38,007 nt of DNA from an uncultured Pseudoflavonifractor sp. (GTDB lineage: Bacteria > Bacillota > Clostridia > Oscillospirales > Oscillospiraceae): assembly GCF_944387805.1 (NCBI RefSeq), contig NZ_CALXGI010000023.1:1-38007 (forward strand). Reading direction: 5' to 3'. A program made the translations under genes and the position numbers. The notes under the pieces were generated by a model that ran no database searches, was not told where the DNA came from, and saw nothing but the letters and a program-made list of their open reading frames with translations. Shown here in pieces: positions 19,201 to 25,351 of this stretch (its first letter is position 1; each line of letters begins with the position of its first letter).

Positions 19201-19608
19201 GGCATTGACCCGGCGGATTACAGCGGCGAAAACGCCTTCTCCGACGTGGATCCTGACGCCTGGTATGGCCCCTACGTGGCCTGGGCGGCGGCGACCGGCG
19301 TGGTACAGGGCGTGGGCGGCGACCGGTTCGCCCCCGAAGACCCCATTACCCGGGAGCAGCTGTGCACCATGCTGGCCCGTTATCTGGACAGCGACGGCAT
19401 TGAACTGCCTGAGCTGGCCAATCCGGCGGCCTTTACCGACGAGGATCAGGTCAGCGACTGGGCCAAGGCAGCTGTTGAGCGATTCCGTCAGCTGGGCATT
19501 GTGGAGGGCTCGGACACGGGTGCCTTCCTGCCCAAGAACAATGCCTCCCGCGCGGAGGTAGCCGCGGTGTTCCAGCGGCTCATTACCACCATTCTGACCA
19601 ATATCTGA
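7243..19608 (+). CDS. Giant secreted surface protein with Calx-beta, coiled-coil and SLH domains (4121 residues)
   Basis: A single uninterrupted frame encodes 4121 residues. The start ATG at 7243 follows GAGGAGGAA by 6 bases. Residues 1-30 are a signal peptide (MSTKKMLHRS, hydrophobic core, PQQALA). Early domains: a split Calx-beta-like fold (about 62-126 and 253-330) with a Pro/Gln linker and Ig-like insert, then a canonical Calx-beta (about 327-448, with GTAVAGTDYAATSGTLVF). A Gly-rich linker lies near 1325-1350, followed by a long stretch of alternating beta strands (about 1400-1700). Later parts: an Ala/Lys/Tyr coiled coil (about 1955-2030), CARDB/Ig-like sandwiches (about 2640-3400), and Ala/Glu-rich helices (about 3415-3485 and 3640-3790). 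Three SLH repeats (about 3937-4120) anchor it to cell-wall polymer. It is likely a long surface fibre or adhesin. Its neighbours are a LAL regulator and an SLH protease. Confidence 0.92.
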   Translation: MSTKKMLHRSLALLLVLVMTLGLVPQQALAYLAERPEELTIVDKDGNTVAVTEDWETAFPYGTFAFSDFQMVAEEGGNTAVIKVYRLGGTQGRAVAYVTYEPALTRLEDGSASYSTAAGSNDIIIEVENPLPGAENQPIGQPEPPRQPEQPVKVVSTPSETDVILSIDVEAESYQWYVLYGGSWELVDGAVDKDFVVAQEELEGYDFRCVYTVDGEEYCSDSYLGVAYTVATEEEPAPAEDGELDLLVDLNTEPTYTRITPENAEDPYSGYIFNMTFADGEWVKEIRITVPEDEEPEALKFGTFTIVDNDGASLYDTANTLTLRVEDNDKAEASTLGFAVTEVRADKAAGTAELTVVRTGGNQTMVTIDYATVDGTAVAGTDYAATSGTLVFYADRNQQVIEVPLIDDGVATEEERTFQVVLSNLKGDGDGLCTLEGTEAVVSLYNSGESTGEQNLATYLYQSDVTDLSGTVTEAESALAPVGGGAVTGQQVENEGEVLTARIGGEDGDVSTLSYNYPNKLTFSNGGWNLYEDIPSSGWEGGQSYDGGIWTYRSKGAGSATLTFDPRLYCGISANFNWTCSLASGWTLTLYGMEYTYPWAKLLTADGSQWARTDSRVKDNGSYFTPSISWTKSTGIYSSWSIADNVNRLQLGTSRHDAHDSENNAEANLKSGTLERRTFGGDFYLQIHTANDSGEGSGNTQTAPDGAASLTESSGVYDSMKPVITIQSGQGGVSNGKLFVGTTLQVTLQNTASYTPATSDSSLSYAVYLTRDGQVVPANITNSGNTYYIQLLWNGMTDEQVNSGDYTVNVVMTRKQNLVLDISPSVPRLTDENGNITANIDTNKITDAVNDFWASTNGGITYGYSDEQTSGDTITYEQKTGTLTSSSGFNQSSAVLTKADLTNVQWINFNLPAEDKIVYNGRTYNGNEKIWLSVSDLATSNMTFYYYDSAYLSAVSVMTATISEVELFLDMSGNGMIDGYYNTETGYFIVDENSEDISLGFLDPGMSYNELYFQPVKLENGKYAQYFMKVYYTMNPRSLIPDEGTDTSAVAQVLPAFVSTITEGNSYELLTEEQKAYRYLISGKTKIGADGELFRSSDNHVMYGPEASARSMVDVPLGGDISPAKLNDDGTAYTWTPNYQGNLLYPFENPEPIIIEESLAGRNIPIAEIKGYENGQVVLEEGGADKLNGYLGSLTANNTVALAVQEQKATTEEIAAANGVTIGGGDVVLQSEGSAEGTLAPESVTTTDSKITPDARYLQEMGSGNAATQAGVDMNHMEGVDFPYPELNQDFALDLPSTELGVTDFAGIVMDGDTVGFTIGIPMGGWNSNGDAGAGGAGGGGSNYGTNPGEAIKSSGETIANIFKWMRSPRAMAQEVDDSYKATKDKQNWYNQKMGQGEGVTAKEFKAEFSISAAFMFKYDPVTNHYEFSQFAMAVGVELAFTYKARFTSCPIIYLYITVHLDIEFSASVDVERETVETGSNLVTTTMVDPESNRGYVNLTKGDAVVLSQTQYKALNLDFDGKVLLEVYTDAGCTQELSGFRKGYLSSTGDDDVLVVLKQTSSATMGQDVYLRLTALEDTRLYEAMAVETSQNKTSISGFEVAPELYVQVGAGVGIEILKAEIYFKLSIGCTMAFANPTGNGTREDFRLKTFDFGAAIGINVQLLMFSYELELIGIYINYDYEGDPRWTYTWSALNGAYGGEGDLKTLSEDGGSTGVKVSLPGSSAGTQTIYSPSAGSDLDPLAYDPSDKAVPFQLSGYNSSGDAFKLADGLASGYEYRVVTVGEENYLLYTVSRSDAAHPVDNSMLVLSRIKLTSAGGKDSYGLVNPVDEDDPTPYIIVDDDKTGDLEFTGWADGDTLRIAWVSYATETEEVPAALDKPEGDAPGGMDQSNYQQVYEDFVKTEPMAVEDPGAAPVAPVQADYFVTKAEYDGLEDTVKKNYTQDTTDTGYYYNNNYISYANAKAAYDAAQSAYTTEKGEYDAKKAAYEKYLDDKAAYDVQHAEYKRWYDYFKSVADENAANQAVANAAAKNTVVKTASFKTGSPADIADAAAVNTKGSHVYLPGGSDDGSVIIYAQAQHYTDTTSLEKDYKAYLESFYPDTMGSGAASIREYRLTYQKGLWDAYGERTELHAVVNGQEVTTVPATQSGEILDNMEITEINGTYYVVYTTSQQTYINADGNTTTTVGDATDLLTTRRLYLQTLTADGDPTWGEALLLRTLVDYDRNTVTDGVYQGGSLTAYQDPYFSDLQFLNGKLGGLTGTDEKFDVVTLADDTQEFLLFEMNGSTYVIPQADLESIAGETHTGSIIPFFQPEKQTGADGNEVTSNTTGRSQVTIGADGAGNISAVYTANVNGTTNNALYLAKWDPKSQTWGAGTMLAMNYMQVYEDAAASDWSASETEQAYLGQLDGYQGGGMDQFVFSDLQIALGQKKTDTGTTTSDGEQTVQANEDGAQSQDTLLVLTSGVTTYLKEYTYTDENNQQQTVLIPQSDEEAQKAYADGTQTKKPGTGIYAISYGVGQQELGNATLTFGEYDFTAGSRLEAIGSFQNIGDVGIRGSEANPITVKLMLKTSESADPVALATWEITENITAGQTVKLAGTCDALTQDLPKGSTFYFTVSEDADYTTDAFSGSTDPVLTVEEKPELGFEHLSISSASVDAGGNTVLDVNFQVGNRGSKTAEDVYVQFSYESGRDENNNPVYTPLDITNNTLTVSKQEELETLADNPDAQNGILRLSNTEDGSNIDTNKGRTVSGTITVPPSVYQGAETGSLSLRVEIFSSADTSMTYGADGLITADHGEYNTGNNTWLTAVEHKTYFDTADKITLAMGNTMRLPVSIATSTGKDPTIQVTEVPDTQGGAKNLGVLYYQQTANSGTGNTQGVLVVTPSREGTGVLEIKDQATNTIHSIAYEVTAAGEGINVFRDNGLFTFYNADSTEYDETAAAGTQDWSFNGDITTWGTGSGATRPYLSNLANGKVGAYFTFDTVAESIDFSFNGKIRVSSTYPGFRAVEITCAGGSEKAAVHFGDLGQTHTVTVTVLDNGDSNPTADFDTIVEHFVGNKPPVPSSDATSPHIYWNRSFPDTASLETGSGNVKLKLYVLDDNGLATLTVNGVTPTISERGDNYWEADVTVSENGTLKVEAMDTASNRTTQTITVDWFNTTVTSGTVSTAPDVSADFYKNNSQTPMGTSDYVTDDDTVVAKASSATAGVTFSAQRITIRKTDEGTTELETATLLPNEGTADAFDAKANGFYLVKATAADGSWSQVILEMTRVDNDLPTASLNTTTALDGTVSLSWSITKGDPTLSPITAAAINGYNVFTNEMIGRTGVGGSLEIKYGGSYALTGTDAAGHTATHNITVDGLPIQAGENAVTVVHAWNQERNNGVITVDSTGFTGGIYDAEKSTPASNGYAGSYEALLTPAEDIFDAEAVRQELLDAYAKDYFEQNPDAEPDDPNAVMPEDELNAALEEREKAAWEAWEAEAMAEDNDSSWTELTGSNSFESLEPGDYILLIRDANDKRNENVTIQRTLTVNDEAIVMAAESEPEHNGGRDGSITVEAKYGRLNYGTYQFIVRPVEIPEGKEEPELMDVRKLTEALDPELYPAEDGWTTPVWQTSDLAAGSLSTSIFSGLHSGWYQVAVRAMEGVTAAEMQTLIELYQTYLAARARVEAAEAGLTESGLNNAAAAKAQRINEALQVWQIASEEEKNDAWNQYLALINSDSNIQTLLKAWADASYEDGAEKEAYDGAVADFTRQQAEAEAEEEKTAADTALTTAENAYTTKKTELESKSEAAYTADDSLWDNAATMLIEVEAENSYVSPLIQVSDLRYDRENNLVKVHFLSYKKELSDAAEKQLIQDNATMDILAYSNKMEALIPVGTLSEGDDLMAMLMPFPDLPQDGEYLVQYTDGSGVTHPVAWSLVTPGKVYYLAAEAGAYAIAAADEAFSDVPEDFWGEEAVTFAAARGLFQGVGDGRFDPNGTMTRSMLVTVLGRLAGIDPADYSGENAFSDVDPDAWYGPYVAWAAATGVVQGVGGDRFAPEDPITREQLCTMLARYLDSDGIELPELANPAAFTDEDQVSDWAKAAVERFRQLGIVEGSDTGAFLPKNNASRAEVAAVFQRLITTILTNI

Positions 19609-19621
19609 CCATATTCCCTTT

Positions 19622-19652
19622 GGCGGGAGGCGCCCCGGCGGCGCTTCCCGCC
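19622..19652 (+). other. Intercistronic hairpin between the giant SLH gene and the protease gene
   Basis: GGCGGGAGGCGCC pairs with GGCGCTTCCCGCC (13 bp with one G-U pair, 5-base loop). No U-tract follows, and the protease ribosome binding site comes 16 bases later. This suggests mRNA stabilisation or tuning of the second gene rather than full termination. Confidence 0.7.
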
Positions 19653-19682
19653 AGAGGCATCTTCCGGGAAGGAGCGATATCC

Positions 19683-22600
19683 ATGAAAATATGCCGTATG
19701 CTGGCCCTTACCCTGACTGCTGCCCTGAGTCTGACCCTGTGGCTCCCGGCGGCATCCGCCCTGGAGGAGACAGGGGAACAGAACGGGTATGTGTTCCGCA
19801 TGAAAGAGACCGCCATCATGCCGCTGCGTGCGGCGGAGGGAGTGCGGCCGGTACTCTACGCCCAGGGGTACTATACGGCGGACAGCCTGGAGGAGCTGCA
19901 GCCTTTTCTTGACGCAGGCCTGGTGGAGACTGCTGTGCCCAACGCAGAGCTGGAGCTGCTGACCGATGGAAATGCCGGGACAGAGCCCGTCGGGGGAGCG
20001 GGGGAGAGCGTTTCACCCAATGACCCGGGGGCGGAGCAGCAGTGGTATCTGAATGAACTGGGAATGGATGAGGTGTGGGCCTCCGGCCTGGACGGCAGCG
20101 GCGTCACCGTAGCGGTCATTGACTCCGGCCTGGTGCAGAACCATGAGGACCTGAATTACGACAATATCACAGGCCATAACTTTCTGGGCAATGCCGGCAG
20201 CGTGGATATCGCCGATTGGACTGACACCACCGGCCACGGCAGCCTGGTGTCAGGAATCCTGACCGCCCAGACGGACAACGGCGTGGGGGTGGCAGGGCTG
20301 GCCGATGGGGCAGAGCTGCTGGTGCTGCGCTGCTTTGCCGCGGAAAACAGCGGACTCACAGGCAGCGGCAGCGTCTCCACCATCCTCAGCGCCATCGAGT
20401 ACGCCGTCGACCAGAAGGTGGACGTCATTAACATGAGCTTTGGAGGCACCAATACCGACAGCCTGGCCATCCTGGAGCCTGTGCTGGAAGAGGCGGCGGC
20501 CAAGGGCATCATTCTGGTGGCCGCTGCGGGTAATGACGGCAACAGCATCTACCGCTATCCCGCCGCCTTTGACTGCGTCACCGGCGTGGGCGGCGTGGGG
20601 GAAAACGGCACACTGTATGCCGATACCCAGAGAAACGACAGCGTGTTTCTCACCGCCCCGGCGGTGAGCGTCTACAACATCGGCTATACAGCGGAAAGCA
20701 GCTACCGTTCAGATACCGGCACCTCCATGGCCACTCCCATGGTATCCGCCATGGCTGCTCTGGCCAAGCAGGCGGACAAGGCCATTGACAATGAGGCATT
20801 CCGCACCCTGCTGAAGGCCAGCGTGACAGACGGCGGCCAGGCGGGGTACGACACCAGCTACGGCTGGGGTTCTCTCTCCGCGGCGGCCTTTGTGCAGGTG
20901 CTGACGGCTGACCAGACGATTACCTATGACTGCGGCGAAGGAGAGCTGCCCGCCGAAGGGGCCTGGTCAAAGGTTTACCGGATTGGTCAGGGGGACCAGG
21001 TGGTCCTGCCCACCCCAACCCGGGAAGGGTTCGACTTCACCGGCTGGTACCTGACAGAGGACTGCGCCGGCGACCCGGTGACCGCTATCCCGGCAGGCAG
21101 CGTGGGGGCTGTGGTCCTCTACGCGGGATGGTCGGAGCAGACAACACCTGTGCCTGAGCCTCCGGCAGTGGTCGAGGGTCAGGAGAGCCAGAATGGTTCC
21201 GCCACCCCGGTCTCCCTGGACGGCCTGACTGCAGCTCTGCCCTATACAGCGGACGTGTCGGGCTGGTTCACCAATGCCGAGACTTATGCACTCTCCGCAG
21301 CTCCTGAGCTGGGTACAGCGGAGCTGACAAACAGCACGCTGACCTATACGCCCACTGTGGAGGCCGCCGGGCAGACAGTAACCTTTGCCCTCCACAGCAT
21401 TAACAGCGAGGGAAAGAGCGGCGATGTAACGGTAAGCGTGACCGTGGCCGCTCTGCCGGTGAGTGACGCCAGGCTGGCCCAGTCCGCCGTCTCCTACGAC
21501 CTGTATGCCCAGACTGACGGCGTGGCTGTGGGGCTGAACCTGTATGGAAACCGGATCACCGGGGCGGCGGCGGGGGAGGCGCTTCTGGCCGCCGGAACGG
21601 ATTATACACTGGAAGGCAATTCCATTACGCTCACTCACGCGCTTCTGAGCAGGCTGGGTAAAGGGGAGCATATCCTAACCTTTGCTTTTGACAACGGACG
21701 CACCGAGGCGGCGAAGCAGGCGGAGCTGACCGTCACCATTGCCGACACGACCCCTGTGTCCCCTGACCCGGGGACAGGCGGCGGTACCGGCGGAGGAGGC
21801 GGAAGCACCGGTGGAGGCGGGGGAGGGGAAACTGCTCAGACAGAGCAGCCCGAGCTTGAGCTGCTTGAGTCTCAGGACGGCGCCTTCCGCTATGCTCTGA
21901 CCGACGGCACGGCAACACTCGCCTTTGATGAAGGACAGCTGGACAAGCTGGCTGCAGGAGAGGCGCTCCTGGATCTGTCCGGTGTGGAGGGCGCAGAGGC
22001 GATCTCTCTAAACGGCACGGACGCGGCGGCCCTCACCAAGGGCGTGGTCCTCCGCCTGCCGTCGGGGAGCGCCATACTTCCCCCGGAACTGTTGGCCAGC
22101 CTGGCTGAGACCGCCGGGAAGGAGGCTCTGACGGTGGCGCTCTGCCCGGCGGAGAATCTGAACGCTGCCCGGCAGACCGCGGCAGCAGGGCGGGCGGTGT
22201 ATACCTTTGCCGTCTCGGCCGGAGACAGTGATCTGGAGACTCTGCCCGCTCCCGCTGTCCTGACCCTGTCCTGGATGCCCGAGGATACATCCCCGGCAGT
22301 GCCGGGCATGGCCCTGTTGGAGAAAAATGGTACCCTGATGCCCCTGAATACCAGCTGGGACCCCCTGACGGGCAGCCTGACGGCGGAGACCAACATGACG
22401 GGGCTTATCGTTCTCACCAGTGAGTCCTGGGCCAACCCCTTCTCCGATGTGTCTGCGGAGGACTGGTTCTATGGCGCGGTGGGATATGTCTGTGCTGCCG
22501 GTATTATGGAGGGGAACGGCGGAGCATTCCATCCGATGGAAACGGTCACCCGAGGGATGATCGCCGCCATGCTCTACCGTCTGGAGGGAGAGCCGGAGAC

Positions 22601-22997
22601 AGAGCCTTCCCAGACGGCATTTATGGATGTGGCCCAGGATGCCTACTACGCCCGGGCGGTCAGCTGGGCTCAGACCAGCGGCGTGATGAACGGCTATGGC
22701 GAGGGCCGGTTTGGCCCTGAGGACCCGGTCACGCGGGAGCAGCTGGCGGCCATTCTCTTCCGTTACACCGGCTATCGGGGCGGTGAAGCTCAGGAGGCAG
22801 AAGCTGCGGAACTGGCAGCCTACACGGACAGCGCCAGCGTCTCCCACTGGGCCCGCTCCGCTATGACATGGGCTGTGGGTGCCGGCATTATCAACGGCCG
22901 GGGAGAGAACGCGCTTGACCCGTCGGGCTCGGCGGCCCGGGTGGAGGCCGCGGCCATTTTCCAGCGCGCTGTCCAGCACATGCAGCAGCACACCTAA
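19683..22997 (+). CDS. Secreted, SLH-anchored subtilisin-like serine protease
   Basis: A 1104-residue S8-family protease. The ATG at 19683 follows GGAAGGAG by about 8 bases; residues 1-26 are a signal peptide. The catalytic domain (about 115-400) has the full triad: Asp147 (VAVIDSGL), His185 (TGHGSLVSG), Ser348 (GTSMATPMVSA), with oxyanion Asn284 (AAAGNDGN). After it come an InlB-B/Listeria-Bacteroides repeat (about 418-485: REGFDFTGWYLT), beta-rich linker domains, a Gly-rich linker (about 700-720) and three SLH repeats at the C-terminus (about 920-1100). It should sit on the cell wall and cleave surface or extracellular proteins. It shares SLH anchoring with the giant protein 74 bases upstream, which could be its substrate (inference). 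A strong terminator follows. Confidence 0.93.
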   Translation: MKICRMLALTLTAALSLTLWLPAASALEETGEQNGYVFRMKETAIMPLRAAEGVRPVLYAQGYYTADSLEELQPFLDAGLVETAVPNAELELLTDGNAGTEPVGGAGESVSPNDPGAEQQWYLNELGMDEVWASGLDGSGVTVAVIDSGLVQNHEDLNYDNITGHNFLGNAGSVDIADWTDTTGHGSLVSGILTAQTDNGVGVAGLADGAELLVLRCFAAENSGLTGSGSVSTILSAIEYAVDQKVDVINMSFGGTNTDSLAILEPVLEEAAAKGIILVAAAGNDGNSIYRYPAAFDCVTGVGGVGENGTLYADTQRNDSVFLTAPAVSVYNIGYTAESSYRSDTGTSMATPMVSAMAALAKQADKAIDNEAFRTLLKASVTDGGQAGYDTSYGWGSLSAAAFVQVLTADQTITYDCGEGELPAEGAWSKVYRIGQGDQVVLPTPTREGFDFTGWYLTEDCAGDPVTAIPAGSVGAVVLYAGWSEQTTPVPEPPAVVEGQESQNGSATPVSLDGLTAALPYTADVSGWFTNAETYALSAAPELGTAELTNSTLTYTPTVEAAGQTVTFALHSINSEGKSGDVTVSVTVAALPVSDARLAQSAVSYDLYAQTDGVAVGLNLYGNRITGAAAGEALLAAGTDYTLEGNSITLTHALLSRLGKGEHILTFAFDNGRTEAAKQAELTVTIADTTPVSPDPGTGGGTGGGGGSTGGGGGGETAQTEQPELELLESQDGAFRYALTDGTATLAFDEGQLDKLAAGEALLDLSGVEGAEAISLNGTDAAALTKGVVLRLPSGSAILPPELLASLAETAGKEALTVALCPAENLNAARQTAAAGRAVYTFAVSAGDSDLETLPAPAVLTLSWMPEDTSPAVPGMALLEKNGTLMPLNTSWDPLTGSLTAETNMTGLIVLTSESWANPFSDVSAEDWFYGAVGYVCAAGIMEGNGGAFHPMETVTRGMIAAMLYRLEGEPETEPSQTAFMDVAQDAYYARAVSWAQTSGVMNGYGEGRFGPEDPVTREQLAAILFRYTGYRGGEAQEAEAAELAAYTDSASVSHWARSAMTWAVGAGIINGRGENALDPSGSAARVEAAAIFQRAVQHMQQHT

Positions 22998-23010
22998 AGA
23001 GAACAGGCAG

Positions 23011-23060
23011 CGGGACAACCGCCATGCAGAAACACTCCTGCATGGCGGTTGTCCCGTTTT
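23011..23060 (+). terminator. Intrinsic terminator after the SLH protease
   Basis: CGGGACAACCGCCATGCAG (23011-23029) pairs perfectly with its complement at 23038-23056 (19 bp, 8-base loop), followed by TTTT. The stem is very stable and ends the surface-protein locus. Confidence 0.88.
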
Positions 23061-23131
23061 GCGATATACATCTCAGTTCATAAAAGTCTTATATAAAATG
23101 AAATTTCTAGAAAATGGGCAAAAATGACAGA

Positions 23132-23168
23132 AAGTCCGGTGGACTTCTGCCTTCCGGACTGGTATACT
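23132..23168 (+). promoter_or_regulatory. glgA promoter with overlapping inverted repeats
   Basis: TGGACT (23140-23145), 17-base spacer, TATACT (23163-23168), with an extended -10 TG at 23160-23161. Two inverted repeats overlap it: AAGTCC-GGT-GGACTT (23132-23146) and AGTCCGG...CCGGACT (23133-23139 and 23154-23160). The leader would be about 130 bases, with one further small stem (GGACAT...ATGTCC, 23190-23218). The rest of the 307-base gap (22998-23304) holds only the terminator above. Confidence 0.5.
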
Positions 23169-23304
23169 AAAAATATCGCATGAGCCTGGGGACATGCCCA
23201 TTACGGAGAAGGATGTCCAACCCCCGGAATATGCATTACGTCCACATCCATTGGAGGCAGCCTGAGACCCCAATGAGCATTAAAATGTGAAAGGAAGGTC
23301 CATT

Positions 23305-25233
23305 ATGGCACGAAAAAAGGCGAATCCCGCGAAAAAGGAAGCAGCTGTAAAGAGGACAGAAGCTCCGGCTGCGGCGGCTGTGGAAGAGAAGTCCGTTGAA
23401 GTACAGACCGTTCCCGCCGCGGAGGCGAAGAAGCCCAAGACCAAAGCGGCGGCGTCCACTGAGTCGGCGCCTGCCGCACAGGAGAAAAAAACTGGGGCCA
23501 AGGAAACGACGCCTGCTGAGAGCGTGCCTGCCGCGGAGGCAAAGAAGCCTGTCTCCAAGAGGGCGCCTGCGATAAAAAAGACGGACCCCACCCAGGAGGA
23601 GACTGCGCCCGCCGCGGAAAAGAAGGAAATTGTGGCAAAGAAAACGGCGGCCACCGAAAAAAAAGTCACGTCCGCCCCGGAAGAAGCGGCTCCTGCTGAG
23701 AGAGAAGCCGTTTCTGTCGTGGAGGAGACAATTCCTGTTGTAGAGGAGGCTGCACCTGTGTACGAGATATCCAATTTGCCCCGCCGGAGTGTGGCATTTA
23801 TTGGTTCGGAGTGCCATCCGTTTGTTAAGACGGGCGGCCTGGGCGATGTCATGTACGCGCTGCCCCGGGAGTTGGTCCGGCTGAACTGCGATGTCCGTGT
23901 AATCCTGCCCCGTTACGCCTGCATCCCCCAGGAGTACCAGGACAAGATGATCTACCGGGGCGAGTTTTATATGGATATGGGCCTGACCAACCGCAATTAT
24001 TATGTGGGCATTATGGAGTACGTCTGGGACGGCGTGGTGTACGATTTTATTGACAATCAGGAGTTCTTCTCTGCGGGTAATCCGTATCTCAATCTTGTAG
24101 ATGACATTCCCAGATACTGTTTCTTCAGCAAGGCCGCACTGGCCGCGCTGAATTACATGAACTGGATTCCCGACATCATCCATTGCCACGACTGGCAGGC
24201 GGGTCTTGTGCCGGTATATCTGCGCACGCTGTTCAAGGACACGCCTGTGGGCCGGGCCCGTTCCATCCTCACCATCCACAATCTCCGCTTTCAGGGTATC
24301 TACAACATCCCCACCATCCAATACTGGTCCGGCCTGCCCAATGAGGTGTTCAACATGGGAGCGCTGCAGCAGGACTGGGTGAACGCCAACATGCTCAAGG
24401 GCGGCCTGGCCTACGCCGACCGCATCACCACCGTCAGCGGCACCTATGCCCATGAGATCCAGACGGCCGAGTACGGCGAGCGCCTGGAGGATCATCTGCG
24501 CTACCACAGCGGCAAGCTCAGAGGCATTGTCAACGGCATTGACTACGGCATGTGGAACCCTGAGACCGACCCTGCCCTGGCGGTCAACTACGGTCTGGGC
24601 AACGTGCTGGACCACAAGATGGAGAACAAGCTGGCACTTCAGCGGGAGCTGGGCCTGGAGCAGGACGAGGGTAAGTTTGTCATCGGCCTGATCTCCCGCC
24701 TGACCAACCAGAAGGGCCTGGATCTGGTCAGCGCCATTATTGCCCAGGTGCTGGACGGCAACACCCAGGTGGTGGTGCTGGGCACTGGCGACAAGCAGTA
24801 TGAGGATACCTTCCGCTACTATGAGAATACCTATCGCGGTACCTTCAGCGCGTGCATCCAGTACGATGAGGCGAGGGCCCACCGCATTTACGCCGGCGCA
24901 GACGCGCTGCTGGTGCCCTCCCGCTTTGAGCCCTGCGGCCTCACCCAGCTCAACGCCATGCACTACGGCACCATCCCCATTGTCCGGGAGACCGGCGGCC
25001 TGAAGGACACCGTGGAGCCCTATAATGAGTATACCGGCGACGGAAACGGCTTTACCTTTGACCGCTATGAGGCGGGACTGCTGCTGGACGCCATCAATCG
25101 GGCCAAGACCCTTTACTTTACAAACCGCTACCACTGGGACGAGGTCGTCCAGCGGGATATGGCCAAGGATGTCTCCTGGGAGAACTCGGCGCGGCAGTAT
25201 AAGAACCTGTACCTGGAGCTGACGCCCTGGTAA
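23305..25233 (+). CDS. glgA: Glycogen synthase with a Lys/Ala/Glu-rich N-terminal extension
   Basis: GT5-family glycogen synthase, which transfers glucose from ADP-glucose to growing alpha-1,4-glucan in the cytoplasm. The catalytic core (about residues 158-642) has normal length and motifs: KTGGLGDV at 175-182 (ADP-glucose binding), HCHDWQAGL, and EPCGLTQLNAMHYGTIPIV with ETGGL near 542-566. The first 157 residues are unusual: low-complexity Lys/Ala/Glu/Pro sequence with repeated AAEAKKP-like units and no hydrophobic segment, resembling histone H1-like tails. The ATG at 23305 has AAAGGAAGG upstream. The GTG at 23287 is in frame, but that same purine-rich stretch then lies inside the coding region. 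No other glycogen genes are adjacent. A bidirectional terminator follows. Confidence 0.93.
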   Translation: MARKKANPAKKEAAVKRTEAPAAAAVEEKSVEVQTVPAAEAKKPKTKAAASTESAPAAQEKKTGAKETTPAESVPAAEAKKPVSKRAPAIKKTDPTQEETAPAAEKKEIVAKKTAATEKKVTSAPEEAAPAEREAVSVVEETIPVVEEAAPVYEISNLPRRSVAFIGSECHPFVKTGGLGDVMYALPRELVRLNCDVRVILPRYACIPQEYQDKMIYRGEFYMDMGLTNRNYYVGIMEYVWDGVVYDFIDNQEFFSAGNPYLNLVDDIPRYCFFSKAALAALNYMNWIPDIIHCHDWQAGLVPVYLRTLFKDTPVGRARSILTIHNLRFQGIYNIPTIQYWSGLPNEVFNMGALQQDWVNANMLKGGLAYADRITTVSGTYAHEIQTAEYGERLEDHLRYHSGKLRGIVNGIDYGMWNPETDPALAVNYGLGNVLDHKMENKLALQRELGLEQDEGKFVIGLISRLTNQKGLDLVSAIIAQVLDGNTQVVVLGTGDKQYEDTFRYYENTYRGTFSACIQYDEARAHRIYAGADALLVPSRFEPCGLTQLNAMHYGTIPIVRETGGLKDTVEPYNEYTGDGNGFTFDRYEAGLLLDAINRAKTLYFTNRYHWDEVVQRDMAKDVSWENSARQYKNLYLELTPW

Positions 25234-25299
25234 ATTTCTGCCCTGCTTATATCCGTTTGCTCGCTCTGAAACCGGCCGGTTGACCTGCGCCTGGAGATA

Positions 25300-25345
25300 A
25301 AAACACCCGGAATTCCTGTGAAAATGCAGGAGTTCCGGGTGTTTT
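25300..25345. terminator. Bidirectional terminator between glgA and the padR operon
   Basis: An imperfect 17-bp stem (AACACCCGGAATTCCTG with its complement, one G-U) around an 8-base loop. It is followed by GTGTTTTG on the plus strand and TTTTTAT on the minus strand, so it can end both the glgA transcript and the converging padR operon. Confidence 0.8.
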
Positions 25346-25351
25346 GCTCTG

